A DNA stretch of 50,108 nt from the NCBI GenBank assembly GCA_035299065.1, contig DATGXI010000176.1:1-50108 (forward strand), written 5' to 3'. This stretch comes from DASPJQ01 sp035299065. Its GTDB lineage: Bacteria; Bacteroidota; Bacteroidia; Flavobacteriales_D; UBA2798. Both the position numbers and the translations under genes were made by a program. Numbering within the stretch: the stretch's first letter is position 1; every line of letters starts with the position of its first letter. This document shows positions 1-7,308 of the stretch, in pieces. Below the pieces are notes generated by a model. It searched no databases and was not told the DNA's origin. It saw nothing but the letters and a program-made list of their open reading frames with translations.

Positions 1-81
1 AAAAATGGGCATGGAGGTGGAGGAGGAGCTGGAAGAAGTTATTGGGAAACTGTAAATCGTTCTCCGCGATCAAGAAGGTGA
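1..81 (+). CDS. Possible C-terminus of a Gly-rich protein (partial, left edge)
   Basis: Frame 1 is open from the left edge and ends with TGA at 79-81. It would encode a short Gly-rich tail (GHGGGGGAGRSYW) followed by a basic end. The Gly codons are mostly GGA and GGT, as in the genes of this window. Frame 2 is also open, to a TAA at 53-55, but it would need a run of GAG, GTG and CTG codons that are uncommon here, so frame 1 is preferred. With so few residues visible, the existence of a gene is uncertain and no function can be given. Confidence 0.25.
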   Translation, partial: KNGHGGGGGAGRSYWETVNRSPRSRR

Positions 82-103
82 GTTATTCGCTATCCGTTCT
101 CAG

Positions 104-233
104 GTGGCTAAAGTCGCTCGCAGAAACAGCAGAAATACGCAGATTTTTTGGCAAGCATATAGTTCTCGCCACGACACAACGGCCGCAACTTTTTTTTCAC
201 ATAGGTTTTACCTGGTGGCTAAAGTTGCTCGCA
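104..233. repeat. Direct repeat pair, 19 bases, 111 bases apart
   Basis: The copies at 104-122 (GTGGCTAAAGTCGCTCGCA) and 215-233 (GTGGCTAAAGTTGCTCGCA) differ at one base. Similarity continues loosely 3' into AGAAA-rich sequence. The copies lie in the gene-free stretch. Whether this element recurs elsewhere in the genome cannot be seen here. Confidence 0.6.
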
Positions 234-264
234 AGAAACCGCAAAAACATGAGCGGTTCAATCC

Positions 265-330
265 GACCCGAGCGGGGTCATACGTTATTACACAAGTTCC
301 GCAATAAATCCCCGACCCCGGATCGGGTCG
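265..330. repeat. Pair of REP-like GACCC/GGGTC hairpins
   Basis: Two short inverted repeats with the same arm sequence lie close together. One is GACCC-GAGCG-GGGTC at 265-279. The other is CGACCC-CGGATC-GGGTCG at 313-330. Neither is followed by a T-run, so they are not terminators. The shared arms suggest a palindromic repeat family. Confidence 0.45.
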
Positions 331-512
331 AACTCAATGTCTATCTTTTTCCTGGTAAAAAAATTCTGCCCCCGGATTGGTTTACAGGTCCATCTATAAC
401 ACATCAAAAAAAGCAGCTCAAAACGGAGTTTCCTCAACGGCTACAGCGTGTGCTACTACTACTCAAGTTCACTCATTTACACCTTTGTACCCCTTAATGT
501 ACCCCTTCAAAA

Positions 513-544
513 TTTAAGTTTTGGCACACGTGGCCGTAGTTTTG
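513..544 (+). promoter_or_regulatory. Candidate promoter for the 612 gene
   Basis: TAGTTTTG at 537-544 fits the Bacteroidota -7 consensus TAnnTTTG. A TTTA at 513-516, 20 bases upstream, is a weak match to the -33 TTTG. The start codon is 67 bases downstream. A perfect 14-base palindrome (CACCAGGCCTGGTG, 558-571) lies in the predicted leader and could be an operator or leader hairpin. Confidence 0.35.
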
Positions 545-611
545 ATTGCGCTTATGCCACCAGGCCTGGTGTAAGTAAATTTTAAAACAAACAAACTAAA
601 AACAAATTATT

Positions 612-1835
612 ATGAGCAAGGCAATTAAACGATTAACAACAGCATTTATGGTACTGGTTATGTACCCGGCAAGTGCGCAATGGACCGATTTGACAACCGG
701 TATTACCAACGATTTGAACGATGTTCATTTCATTAACAACAACGAAGGCTGGGCCGTTGGACGCCAGGGTAAAATAATTCACACAACCAATGCGGGGTCA
801 ACCTGGACACTTCAAAACAGTGGAACCACAAACGATTTGAACGATGTGTTTATGGTAAATTCAACCTGCGGGTATTGCGTGGGCAATGGTGGAAAGACCT
901 TAAAATACAACGGTACAACATGGTCAACACTAAGCATTGGTTTTTCGCAAGACATGTTTGGCGTACACTTTTTAACCACAACAGAGGGGTGGATATCGGG
1001 CGATTGGGGGCGTATTATGATGACGACCGATGGAGGAAGTTCATGGACAACCCAAATGGACAATTCAATTTACAGCAACACGTTTAATGATTTGAGCATG
1101 ATAAGTTCAAGCGATGGTTGGGCTGTTGGCTCATCAGGTCGTGTATTGCATTATGATGGTGCCAACTGGTCAAATGTAAGTAATCCGGCATCGGCTGGTT
1201 TGATTAACCTTTATTCGGTTTCATTCAATAACACATCAAACGGGTTTATGACAGGCGAAAGCTCAAAAGTGTACCAGTGGGACGGAAGCAGTTGGAACGA
1301 GCACAGCACAAGTTTACCCGATAACAGTTTTCATGTTTACGGTGTGCATACCATAAGCAACACCCTGGCTTATGCCGCAACAAGTGCCGGTTTTGGTGGT
1401 GAAGGATATATATTAAAGTACAACGGAACGAGCTGGATCACCAGTTATAGTTACACCGGTATGGGTACCGAGTTGTTTACGGGAATTCATTTTCCAAGTG
1501 CCGGAAAAGGGTACTGTGTAGCCAACAGCGGCATTGTAAAAACCCTTGGGACGGCAAGTGCCATTGATGAAAATGCAGTGGCTGAACTTGATGTTAACGT
1601 ATTTCCAAACCCTGTTTCAGACTTTGTAAATATCCGGTACAACCTTGAAAAAGGATCTCAAGTAACAATTGAGATATTTAATCTTAGCGGACACAAAATT
1701 ATCGATTTATGTAGTTTCATTCAAGGTGCCGGCTGGCATGAATTCAAGGCCGATTTACGTGCTTTTGAAAGTGGAGTTTACCTGGTTAAGATACAGGCAG
1801 GCGACTGCGTAAGTGTTAGGGAAGTTATAAAGTAG
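612..1835 (+). CDS. Secreted YCF48-like propeller protein, T9SS type A sorting domain
   Basis: The 407-residue protein has a signal peptide ending near ASAQ (residue 22). Several YCF48/BNR-like repeats (GWAVG.QGKIIHTTNAGSTW type) cover about residues 25-310, so a beta-propeller is likely. The C-terminal ~80 residues start around VFPNP and carry the motifs of a type A T9SS sorting domain. The protein should therefore cross the outer membrane by the type IX system and be released or anchored at the surface. No catalytic motif is visible. It appears to be a single transcription unit with a terminator at 1963-2008. Confidence 0.85.
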   Translation: MSKAIKRLTTAFMVLVMYPASAQWTDLTTGITNDLNDVHFINNNEGWAVGRQGKIIHTTNAGSTWTLQNSGTTNDLNDVFMVNSTCGYCVGNGGKTLKYNGTTWSTLSIGFSQDMFGVHFLTTTEGWISGDWGRIMMTTDGGSSWTTQMDNSIYSNTFNDLSMISSSDGWAVGSSGRVLHYDGANWSNVSNPASAGLINLYSVSFNNTSNGFMTGESSKVYQWDGSSWNEHSTSLPDNSFHVYGVHTISNTLAYAATSAGFGGEGYILKYNGTSWITSYSYTGMGTELFTGIHFPSAGKGYCVANSGIVKTLGTASAIDENAVAELDVNVFPNPVSDFVNIRYNLEKGSQVTIEIFNLSGHKIIDLCSFIQGAGWHEFKADLRAFESGVYLVKIQAGDCVSVREVIK

Positions 1836-1962
1836 GCGCATTTTTACCACAGAGAAAACAGAGGTATGCCAGAATTGGCTAAGAATTCCCAGGTTCCCTG
1901 GGTTTACTCAGGTAACGCTGTGGTTTATTTATTCGGCTGTAAAATTTCTGATTTCTGTTTGT

Positions 1963-2008
1963 ACGCTCCGGCTAATCTTGTAACGAGGTAAAGCCGGGGC
2001 GTTTTTTT
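1963..2008 (+). terminator. Rho-independent terminator
   Basis: Arms ACGCTCCGGCT (1963-1973) and AGCCGGGGCGT (1992-2002) pair over about 11 bases with one mismatch or wobble and are followed by seven T. It most likely ends the 612 transcript, 128 bases after its stop. It also abuts the frame-corrected end of the opposing lipoprotein gene. Confidence 0.8.
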
Positions 2009-2269
2009 AACAACCCGGTTTGTCAGACGACTCGGTGGGAGGCAAAATGTACCAGAAATACACTTTATCGTAAAGGATAGTTGTTACGGCTTCAGGGGCA
2101 CCTTCGGCATTTATTATTGTTTGTGTTCCTTCATATGGGATGGAAAGGTAAAATGAAGTATTGTCTAGCTTGCTCACTATAAATGAGTAATTGTGAGGGG
2201 GTTTGGCCCAAATACTTCCATTGTAGGTATAAGCATTTGGCTGCAGGTACAGGGTACGATTGGAGTGGT
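2007..2269 (-). pseudogene. Out-of-frame C-terminal continuation of the lipoprotein gene
   Basis: From about 2268 downward, the minus-strand frame shifted by one base is open for about 85 codons to a TAA at 2009-2007. It reads NRTLYLQPNAYTYNGSIWAK, then ...SFYLSIPYEG... and ends ...VYFWYILPP....KPGC. This has the aromatic, beta-rich character of the upstream lipoprotein part, and the intact protein would be about 185 residues. One base missing near 2258-2270 explains it. A genuine mutation and a sequencing or assembly error cannot be told apart here. Confidence 0.65.
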
Positions 2270-2563
2270 AACTGACCAGGTTCCAATTTCAACAACGGTA
2301 TCGTTTAACTGGTTGGTGTACTTAAGTTCGTAGGTGTTTTTTTCGTTTTTAAATGTGTAAAAGGCAATGGGCTTATCGGAAAAATAGTAGCTGGCTTGGT
2401 TGGCTTTTTTATGTTCCAGGTTATCCAGGTCAAGCAACCATGTATGGCTGCAAAGGTATTTTTTGAGGGCTTTCTTAAAATCCTTTTCGGTTTCAGGTTT
2501 GTTTTTTTGGCAGGCCGTAAATACCAAACCAAGTAAGAAAGCAATGCATAAAATACGTTTCAT
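2177..2563 (-). CDS. Putative lipoprotein, C-terminus altered by a frameshift
   Basis: The ORF encodes 128 residues. It has a lipoprotein signal (MKRILCIAFLLGLVFTAC) with the lipidated Cys at residue 18, followed by a Lys-rich segment and a beta-rich region (W.L......Y.F..EKNTYEL type). This resembles the small lipocalin-like lipoproteins common in Bacteroidota. Up to about residue 98 (EIGTWSVTT) the sequence looks protein-like. The last ~30 residues of this frame (CTCSQMLIPTM...) do not, and the neighbouring frame carries a plausible continuation to 2007. The family is not recognised. The gene is either broken or affected by a one-base sequence error. Confidence 0.7.
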   Translation of the reverse strand: MKRILCIAFLLGLVFTACQKNKPETEKDFKKALKKYLCSHTWLLDLDNLEHKKANQASYYFSDKPIAFYTFKNEKNTYELKYTNQLNDTVVEIGTWSVTTPIVPCTCSQMLIPTMEVFGPNPLTITHL

Positions 2564-2873
2564 TTTAACTGGTATTAATGTGTGGTAAACTTACTGTAAA
2601 ACGGTGGTTGAACAAAACCAGGGGATAGGTAATTTTCGCATTAACCTATTTAACATAATATAAATTATAAGATATATTTAAATTTGTAAATCAGTAACTT
2701 GTGTACTAATTTTGAATTTAAACACATTTCATTTGCCTGAATTAACTATACCGGTTAAACCTCAATTTGCAACTGGGTTTTATTAACAAACTTGTTTTGG
2801 CAATTCAGCTCAGCCGTTGCACTAAATTAACAACTGCTTATAAACTTTTTAACTAACTTGTTACCCCTATACG
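2564..2873. other. Intergenic region between divergent genes
   Basis: This 310-base AT-rich gap separates the divergent lipoprotein and TIGR03032 genes. It contains the promoter at 2683-2714 for the plus-strand gene and an AT-only tract around 2641-2680. No ORF or RNA gene was recognised. Confidence 0.5.
2683..2714 (+). promoter_or_regulatory. Bacteroidota-type promoter (TTTG-N20-TAATTTTG)
   Basis: TTTG at 2683-2686 and TAATTTTG at 2707-2714 are separated by exactly 20 bases, matching the Bacteroidota -33/-7 consensus (TTTG, N19-21, TAnnTTTG). The predicted transcript would have a leader of about 155 bases before the ATG at 2874. This is the best two-box promoter seen in the window. Confidence 0.6.
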
Positions 2874-3962
2874 ATGGAAACCCACTTGGATAAAGTTACA
2901 CCACCTTTCAGTTGCCAGTTCACACCACAGGTGCCTGAACTTTTACTAAAATTGAACTGCACCTTGGCCTTAAGTACATACCAGGCTGGTAAGGTAATTT
3001 TATTGAGCGCTGCCAATGAACATCAGTTAAACGTACTTCCCAGGACCTTTAACAAAGCCATGGGTATAGCCGTTGACGGGAACCGCATGGCAATTGCCAC
3101 CCGTGATGAGATCATTAAACTTGTAAATGTTCCTGAACTTGGTACACACTACCCCAACCAACCCGGTAAATACACCAGCTTGTTTGTGCCAAGGGCAACA
3201 TACTATACCGGAAATGTGGATATGCATGACCTGGAATTTGGGGTTGATGGTTTATGGGCCATTAACACCTCTTTTTCCTGCCTTTGTTTGATCAATGACG
3301 ACTACAGTTTTATACCGAAATGGACCCCACCATTCATAACTGAACTTGTTTCACAGGACAGGTGCCATTTGAACGGACTAACCCTGGTGAATGGAAAACC
3401 GAAGTATGTTACGGCATTGGGCCAGGGCAATACAACGCAAAGCTGGCGTGGAAATATTGAAAAAGGCGGCATCCTTATGGACGTTGAAACAAATGAAATT
3501 ATTTTGAAGGATCTGCCTATGCCACACTCCCCAAGGCTTTACAAGGGTGAACTTTACATGGCCCTTTCGGCATCGGGTGATGTGATCAGGGTTGACGTAA
3601 AAAACAAATCGTATGAAGTCATTCGCAACCTTGAAGGTTTTGTACGTGGAATAGCCATTGTTGACGATTATATGTTTGTAGGCATGTCAAAACTCCGTAA
3701 AAACTCCAGCACATTTGCTAAACTTCCATTTGCCGAAAAAGCCTCCGAGGCTGGAATTAAAATTTTACACATTCCAACCAAAGCCTATGTAGGATCCATA
3801 AAATTCAAAAGCAGTGTGGACGAAATTTACGACTTGCAGCTAATTGCCGGAGATACCAAAGTGGGCATTTTAAATACCATCAACGAAATACATAAATATT
3901 CCTTATCCATACCCGGTGCAACATTTTGGGCTACACCTAAATCACCAACTGAAAACACTTAA
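2874..3962 (+). CDS. TIGR03032/DUF4915-like propeller protein
   Basis: The 362-residue protein has no obvious signal peptide. It matches by eye the TIGR03032 (DUF4915) family. The hallmarks are STYQAGKVILL near residue 35, the HDLEFGVDGLWAINTSFSCL block around 119-138, WTPPFI near 152, and DRCHLNGL followed by YVTALG around 162-184. The family is expected to fold as a beta-propeller; its biochemical role is unknown to me. The gene lies 33 bases upstream of a VCBS-repeat T9SS protein on the same strand, so the two may be co-transcribed. Confidence 0.8.
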   Translation: METHLDKVTPPFSCQFTPQVPELLLKLNCTLALSTYQAGKVILLSAANEHQLNVLPRTFNKAMGIAVDGNRMAIATRDEIIKLVNVPELGTHYPNQPGKYTSLFVPRATYYTGNVDMHDLEFGVDGLWAINTSFSCLCLINDDYSFIPKWTPPFITELVSQDRCHLNGLTLVNGKPKYVTALGQGNTTQSWRGNIEKGGILMDVETNEIILKDLPMPHSPRLYKGELYMALSASGDVIRVDVKNKSYEVIRNLEGFVRGIAIVDDYMFVGMSKLRKNSSTFAKLPFAEKASEAGIKILHIPTKAYVGSIKFKSSVDEIYDLQLIAGDTKVGILNTINEIHKYSLSIPGATFWATPKSPTENT

Positions 3963-3995
3963 TTCAAATTAGTAACTAATCAACACTCACATATA

Positions 3996-5813
3996 ATGAA
4001 GAAAAATTTACATCTTACTGCACCTCAAGCGCTTAAGCAATATAAGCGTTATGTGCGCAAACGTTCGCGACTAATGGGGGCCGGCTCTAAATCGGGCATC
4101 AAAATGGACTTTTTGACAAAGCGTATTGAACGCCTGAAATCATTTCTTTTAGATGTCCTGAAAAGAACAAAATTGGCAACAGCCGCTGGTGCACTTGCCC
4201 TAACATTAAGTGCCAACTCATCCAATGCCCAAACCTTTATACCAATGACCACAAATCCTTATGGATTGGTTTCAGTAAATGGTTTTTCGGCACCGGGCTT
4301 TGCTGACCTTGATGGTGACGGAGATTTAGACATCATGACCGGTGATAATTATTACGGTAATTTCACTTATTTCCAAAACACAGGAACCGCTTCGGCTCCG
4401 GCATTTGGAGCGCCTTCAGTAAATTCATTTGGCCTTAGCGCATCTGCTGGCTACTACAACACACCAACGTTTGGTGATCTTGATGGTGACGGTGATTTTG
4501 ACATGATGGTTGGATCACTTAGCGATGGCAATATTTTCTATTTTGAAAATACAGGAACTGCAGCTGCACCAACATTTGCCGCACCCATGACAAATCCATT
4601 TGGCATTACAATCCCGTCATATACGTATTATGGCTATTATGGAACGTATACATACAGCAATGCTGAGTACAGTGATCCGGTTTTGGTTGACATTGATGGC
4701 GACAATGACCTGGACATGTTTGTAGGAAACGATGATGATGGTAATTTGTATTATTATGAAAACACCGGTACTGCATCTGCACCGGCTTTTGCTGCGCCAG
4801 CGGTAGCTATTGCTTCATGGGATAGCGCCATAGCTCCAGACTTTGGTGATATTGATGGTGATGGTGACATGGATTTATTTACCGGTGAAGGTGGCGGTGA
4901 AATTTATTTCATTGAAAACACAGGTACCGCTGTAGCTCCGGTTTTTAGCACGCCTATTATTAGTGCATTTACCGGTTTGTCTGATGTGGGATCATTGTAT
5001 ACAAATGTTGCAGTAAAAGATCTTGATAGCGATGGAGACCTGGATATTATGGCGGGAGCTTCTGACGGCAGCTTTTATTATTTTGAACAATGTATTGCAC
5101 CTACAGCACCAACTAACTCAACCCCGGCAGGTGACCTGACAATTTGCGCAGGCGAAACAACTACGCTTACGGCAACCGGTACCGGAACACTTGGCTGGTA
5201 TGATGCGGCTACAGGTGGTACCTACCTGGGAGGCGGTTCATCATTTATAACACCTGCGTTAACGGGGGCGGCTACCTATTTTGTGCAGGATAGTACCTGT
5301 GCCGAAGGAAGCCGGACAGCAATCACAGTGAATGTTAATCCTTTGCCAGACGTAACCACTAATTTAAGTGGAGCTACTGCAAGCGCTAACTTAGCGGGTG
5401 CAACTTCTTACCAATGGGTAACATGTCCAGCTTATACAAATGCATCAGGCACTTCAACCAACCAAAGTTATACAGCCACCAGCAACGGTGACTATGCTGT
5501 TATTATAACCAATGGTGGTTGTACCGATACATCGGCCTGCGTGTCAATTACAAGTGTTGGCATCAATGATATGGCAAATACAAGTGTAGTGACTGTTTTC
5601 CCTAATCCGAATGATGGAAGCTTTACTATTCAGGCTTCGTCACAAGGCAAGTTCACTCTTACCAACCAGGTTGGCCAGTTACTGCATACGTTTGAATTGA
5701 CCAGCGGCAACGGCTATACCTTTAAAATGGATAACCTGAGCAATGGTATTTACTTTGTTCAGGAAACCGGCAAGGGAATAAATGGCCGCTACAAAATTGT
5801 AGTTACCAAATAA
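3996..5813 (+). CDS. VCBS/FG-GAP repeat protein with Ig-like and T9SS type A domains
   Basis: The 605-residue cargo protein has at least five FG-GAP/VCBS-type repeats (D.DGDGDLDI......Y..NTGTASAPAF) at about residues 95-365. Their Asp-rich loops probably bind Ca2+, and the fold is likely a propeller. An Ig-like segment follows at about 365-450 (CAGETTTLTATG). The type A T9SS domain begins around VFPNP at about residue 530. Unusually, the hydrophobic signal core (residues 59-73, cleavage near SNAQ 76-79) is preceded by ~58 mostly basic residues. Start sites inside that extension (M27, M37) are possible, but the extension looks protein-like and starts cleanly with MKKNLHL. A terminator follows at 5834-5863. 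Confidence 0.85.
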   Translation: MKKNLHLTAPQALKQYKRYVRKRSRLMGAGSKSGIKMDFLTKRIERLKSFLLDVLKRTKLATAAGALALTLSANSSNAQTFIPMTTNPYGLVSVNGFSAPGFADLDGDGDLDIMTGDNYYGNFTYFQNTGTASAPAFGAPSVNSFGLSASAGYYNTPTFGDLDGDGDFDMMVGSLSDGNIFYFENTGTAAAPTFAAPMTNPFGITIPSYTYYGYYGTYTYSNAEYSDPVLVDIDGDNDLDMFVGNDDDGNLYYYENTGTASAPAFAAPAVAIASWDSAIAPDFGDIDGDGDMDLFTGEGGGEIYFIENTGTAVAPVFSTPIISAFTGLSDVGSLYTNVAVKDLDSDGDLDIMAGASDGSFYYFEQCIAPTAPTNSTPAGDLTICAGETTTLTATGTGTLGWYDAATGGTYLGGGSSFITPALTGAATYFVQDSTCAEGSRTAITVNVNPLPDVTTNLSGATASANLAGATSYQWVTCPAYTNASGTSTNQSYTATSNGDYAVIITNGGCTDTSACVSITSVGINDMANTSVVTVFPNPNDGSFTIQASSQGKFTLTNQVGQLLHTFELTSGNGYTFKMDNLSNGIYFVQETGKGINGRYKIVVTK

Positions 5814-5833
5814 ATTTCTGCAGGTATATATAC

Positions 5834-5863
5834 AAAGGGCTCCAGCAATGGGGCCCTTTTTTT
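5834..5863 (+). terminator. Rho-independent terminator
   Basis: AAAGGGC-TCC (5834-5843) pairs with GG-GGCCCTTT (5850-5860) around an AGCAAT loop and is followed by T residues. It lies just 20 bases after the stop of the VCBS protein gene. Confidence 0.8.
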
Positions 5864-6106
5864 ATGGGTTCATTTTAATTCATCAAAAAAAAACATGTTG
5901 GTTTTTCTCAATTCAAGAACATGATCTTCTTTCGTATGTATGCCTGTATACCGTAAATAAGCTTTTTAATAAATTGGAAAAATTAAACGATTCAGTTTAA
6001 GCGATTGTTTAAACCTTGGTCGATTTTTTTAAAAAACAAAGGCATATTTAAACTAATTTTACCCACGGAACCTCAGGTAGTGAACACTACTTGAATAATT
6101 TTATAT

Positions 6107-6526
6107 ATGACTATATTTGATGAGTTTGATTCAGTGAAGTACGATAGTTTTTCTACATTGCCTTTACCAGAATTTGATACGCTTAAGCATTCGGTTTATG
6201 TTACCGATAAAACCTGGAAATACATGTATGTCAATAAATTTGTAGAGGATAATCTTAAAATTGTGCGCGAAAATTTGATTGGCCAAAATATGTGGGACTA
6301 CTTTCCGGCCCTTGCCATGGACCCCTCATTCAGGCAACTTAAGGAAAATACCGAAAACCATAAAACTACCCAGCTCATAACGGTTTCGCCCATTAATCAA
6401 AAAAGGCTTCACATAACCGGCTACCCGCTGCAGGATTGTTACTTGTTTTTTTCAGGCATTATGCCCGATAAAAATAACCTTCTGCTTGAATTGCGTAAGG
6501 AGTTGCCAAAAGCTGAGTATTGCTAA
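6107..6526 (+). CDS. Stand-alone PAS domain protein
   Basis: The 139-residue soluble protein is made almost wholly of one PAS-like fold. YVTDKTWKYMYVNKF and ENLIGQNMWDYFP (about residues 32-67) match the core beta strands and helix seen in bacterial PAS/PAC sensors (typically DK.WRYTYVN...A...GR...ELIGKNIWE.FP). RLHITGYPLQDCYLFFS near 105-121 matches the last strands. No kinase, cyclase or DNA-binding output domain is attached. It may act as a detached sensor or adaptor. The ligand is unknown. TAATTTTA, a near -7 element, lies 3 bases before the ATG. Confidence 0.75.
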   Translation: MTIFDEFDSVKYDSFSTLPLPEFDTLKHSVYVTDKTWKYMYVNKFVEDNLKIVRENLIGQNMWDYFPALAMDPSFRQLKENTENHKTTQLITVSPINQKRLHITGYPLQDCYLFFSGIMPDKNNLLLELRKELPKAEYC

Positions 6527-6574
6527 GAACCACCCGTTCACAATGAAATCCGTTGGTCTAATTTACCACAACAC

Positions 6575-7285
6575 TTACGTTGATTTCCGAAACTGTTTTG
6601 AACTCCACATGCGTGGAAAAACTTGAACAGTATCACGTACGGTAACAAACGTGTCGGCAATGGTAACGCCTTGTAATTTTGCTGTTTGTATGTAATCCCG
6701 GGCATGTTTTTGCGACTTAAACACCCCAATTGTTTTTTGCCCCTGGCGTATGGCAAAACGTTTTACAAAAAGTGTGTCGTTATTATTGGTTGAATCAACG
6801 TTGTTCCCATACGGACCATACGATACCGGCCAGGTTCCATATTTTTCACGGTTCAAATAAGCCAGCAAACTGGCGGGGTTTTCAGGATCATTCAGTAAGG
6901 TTAACCTTACCGAATCCTTGTCCCAGTTTCCTGTGTATTTTTGCCTTAACTCTTCGCTACGAATTACAATGAATTCACCACAATCCCAAAAGGAAGTGTT
7001 TTTTTCCATACAATAATTGTTGTCGCGTTTATATATTTTACGGCAATGCACCTGCACCGAATCGGCATACACTGCCTTTTCAATAAGCTCACGCACTTTT
7101 TCTTTATAGGTTTGCCTTGTCACTATAGTAAAGGTCTGTAACTTACTGTCAAGTTCATGAATTTCATCATTCAATGCGGTTGATTTTTCACGGCAGTCAC
7201 ACGCATTCTTGGGTAACGAATCACCGCACGATGCAAAAACAACTGTGCATAACACCCATAAATAAATGATACTTCCTTTAAACAT
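6575..7285 (-). CDS. Putative lipoprotein of unknown function
   Basis: The 236-residue protein has a lipoprotein signal (MFKGSIIYLWVLCTVVFASC, Cys at residue 20). The mature part begins with a Cys-rich, charged segment (CGDSLPKNACDCREKS), then a probable coiled coil at about 35-70 and a mixed alpha/beta region with a C-CGE motif. The end resembles a SPOR-like fold (FAIRQGQKTIGVFKSQKHAR...), though this is only a resemblance. It is divergent from hrpB, with 23 bases between the start codons. No function is assigned. Confidence 0.7.
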   Translation of the reverse strand: MFKGSIIYLWVLCTVVFASCGDSLPKNACDCREKSTALNDEIHELDSKLQTFTIVTRQTYKEKVRELIEKAVYADSVQVHCRKIYKRDNNYCMEKNTSFWDCGEFIVIRSEELRQKYTGNWDKDSVRLTLLNDPENPASLLAYLNREKYGTWPVSYGPYGNNVDSTNNNDTLFVKRFAIRQGQKTIGVFKSQKHARDYIQTAKLQGVTIADTFVTVRDTVQVFPRMWSSKQFRKST

Positions 7286-7289
7286 GCCT

Positions 7290-7297
7290 TATCTTTG
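7290..7297 (+). promoter_or_regulatory. -7 promoter element for hrpB
   Basis: TATCTTTG fits TAnnTTTG and sits 11 bases upstream of the GTG start at 7309. This would leave a leader of only about six bases. No clear -33 box was found at the expected spacing. Confidence 0.4.
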
Positions 7298-7308
7298 CCC
7301 CGGTTTTT

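Larger units (their letters stand above)
82..536. other. Non-coding, repeat-rich stretch
   Basis: No convincing gene is seen. The open frames here have unusual composition (many Arg, Lys, Leu and His, no domain) and look accidental. The stretch holds a 19-base direct repeat (copies at 104-122 and 215-233), two GACCC/GGGTC hairpins (265-279 and 313-330) and a doubled TGTACCCCTT near 485-508. This looks like accumulated intergenic repeats rather than a decayed gene. Confidence 0.5.

Noticed and set aside
251..279. GGTTCAATCC, like a tRNA T-loop
   Set aside because: The flanking bases do not form a T-stem and no anticodon or acceptor stem can be built around it.
42..497. Open frame of 151 codons near the left edge
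   Set aside because: Composition is atypical (Arg/Leu/His-rich, no signal or domain), and it spans direct repeats and hairpins read in two frames. It looks accidental.
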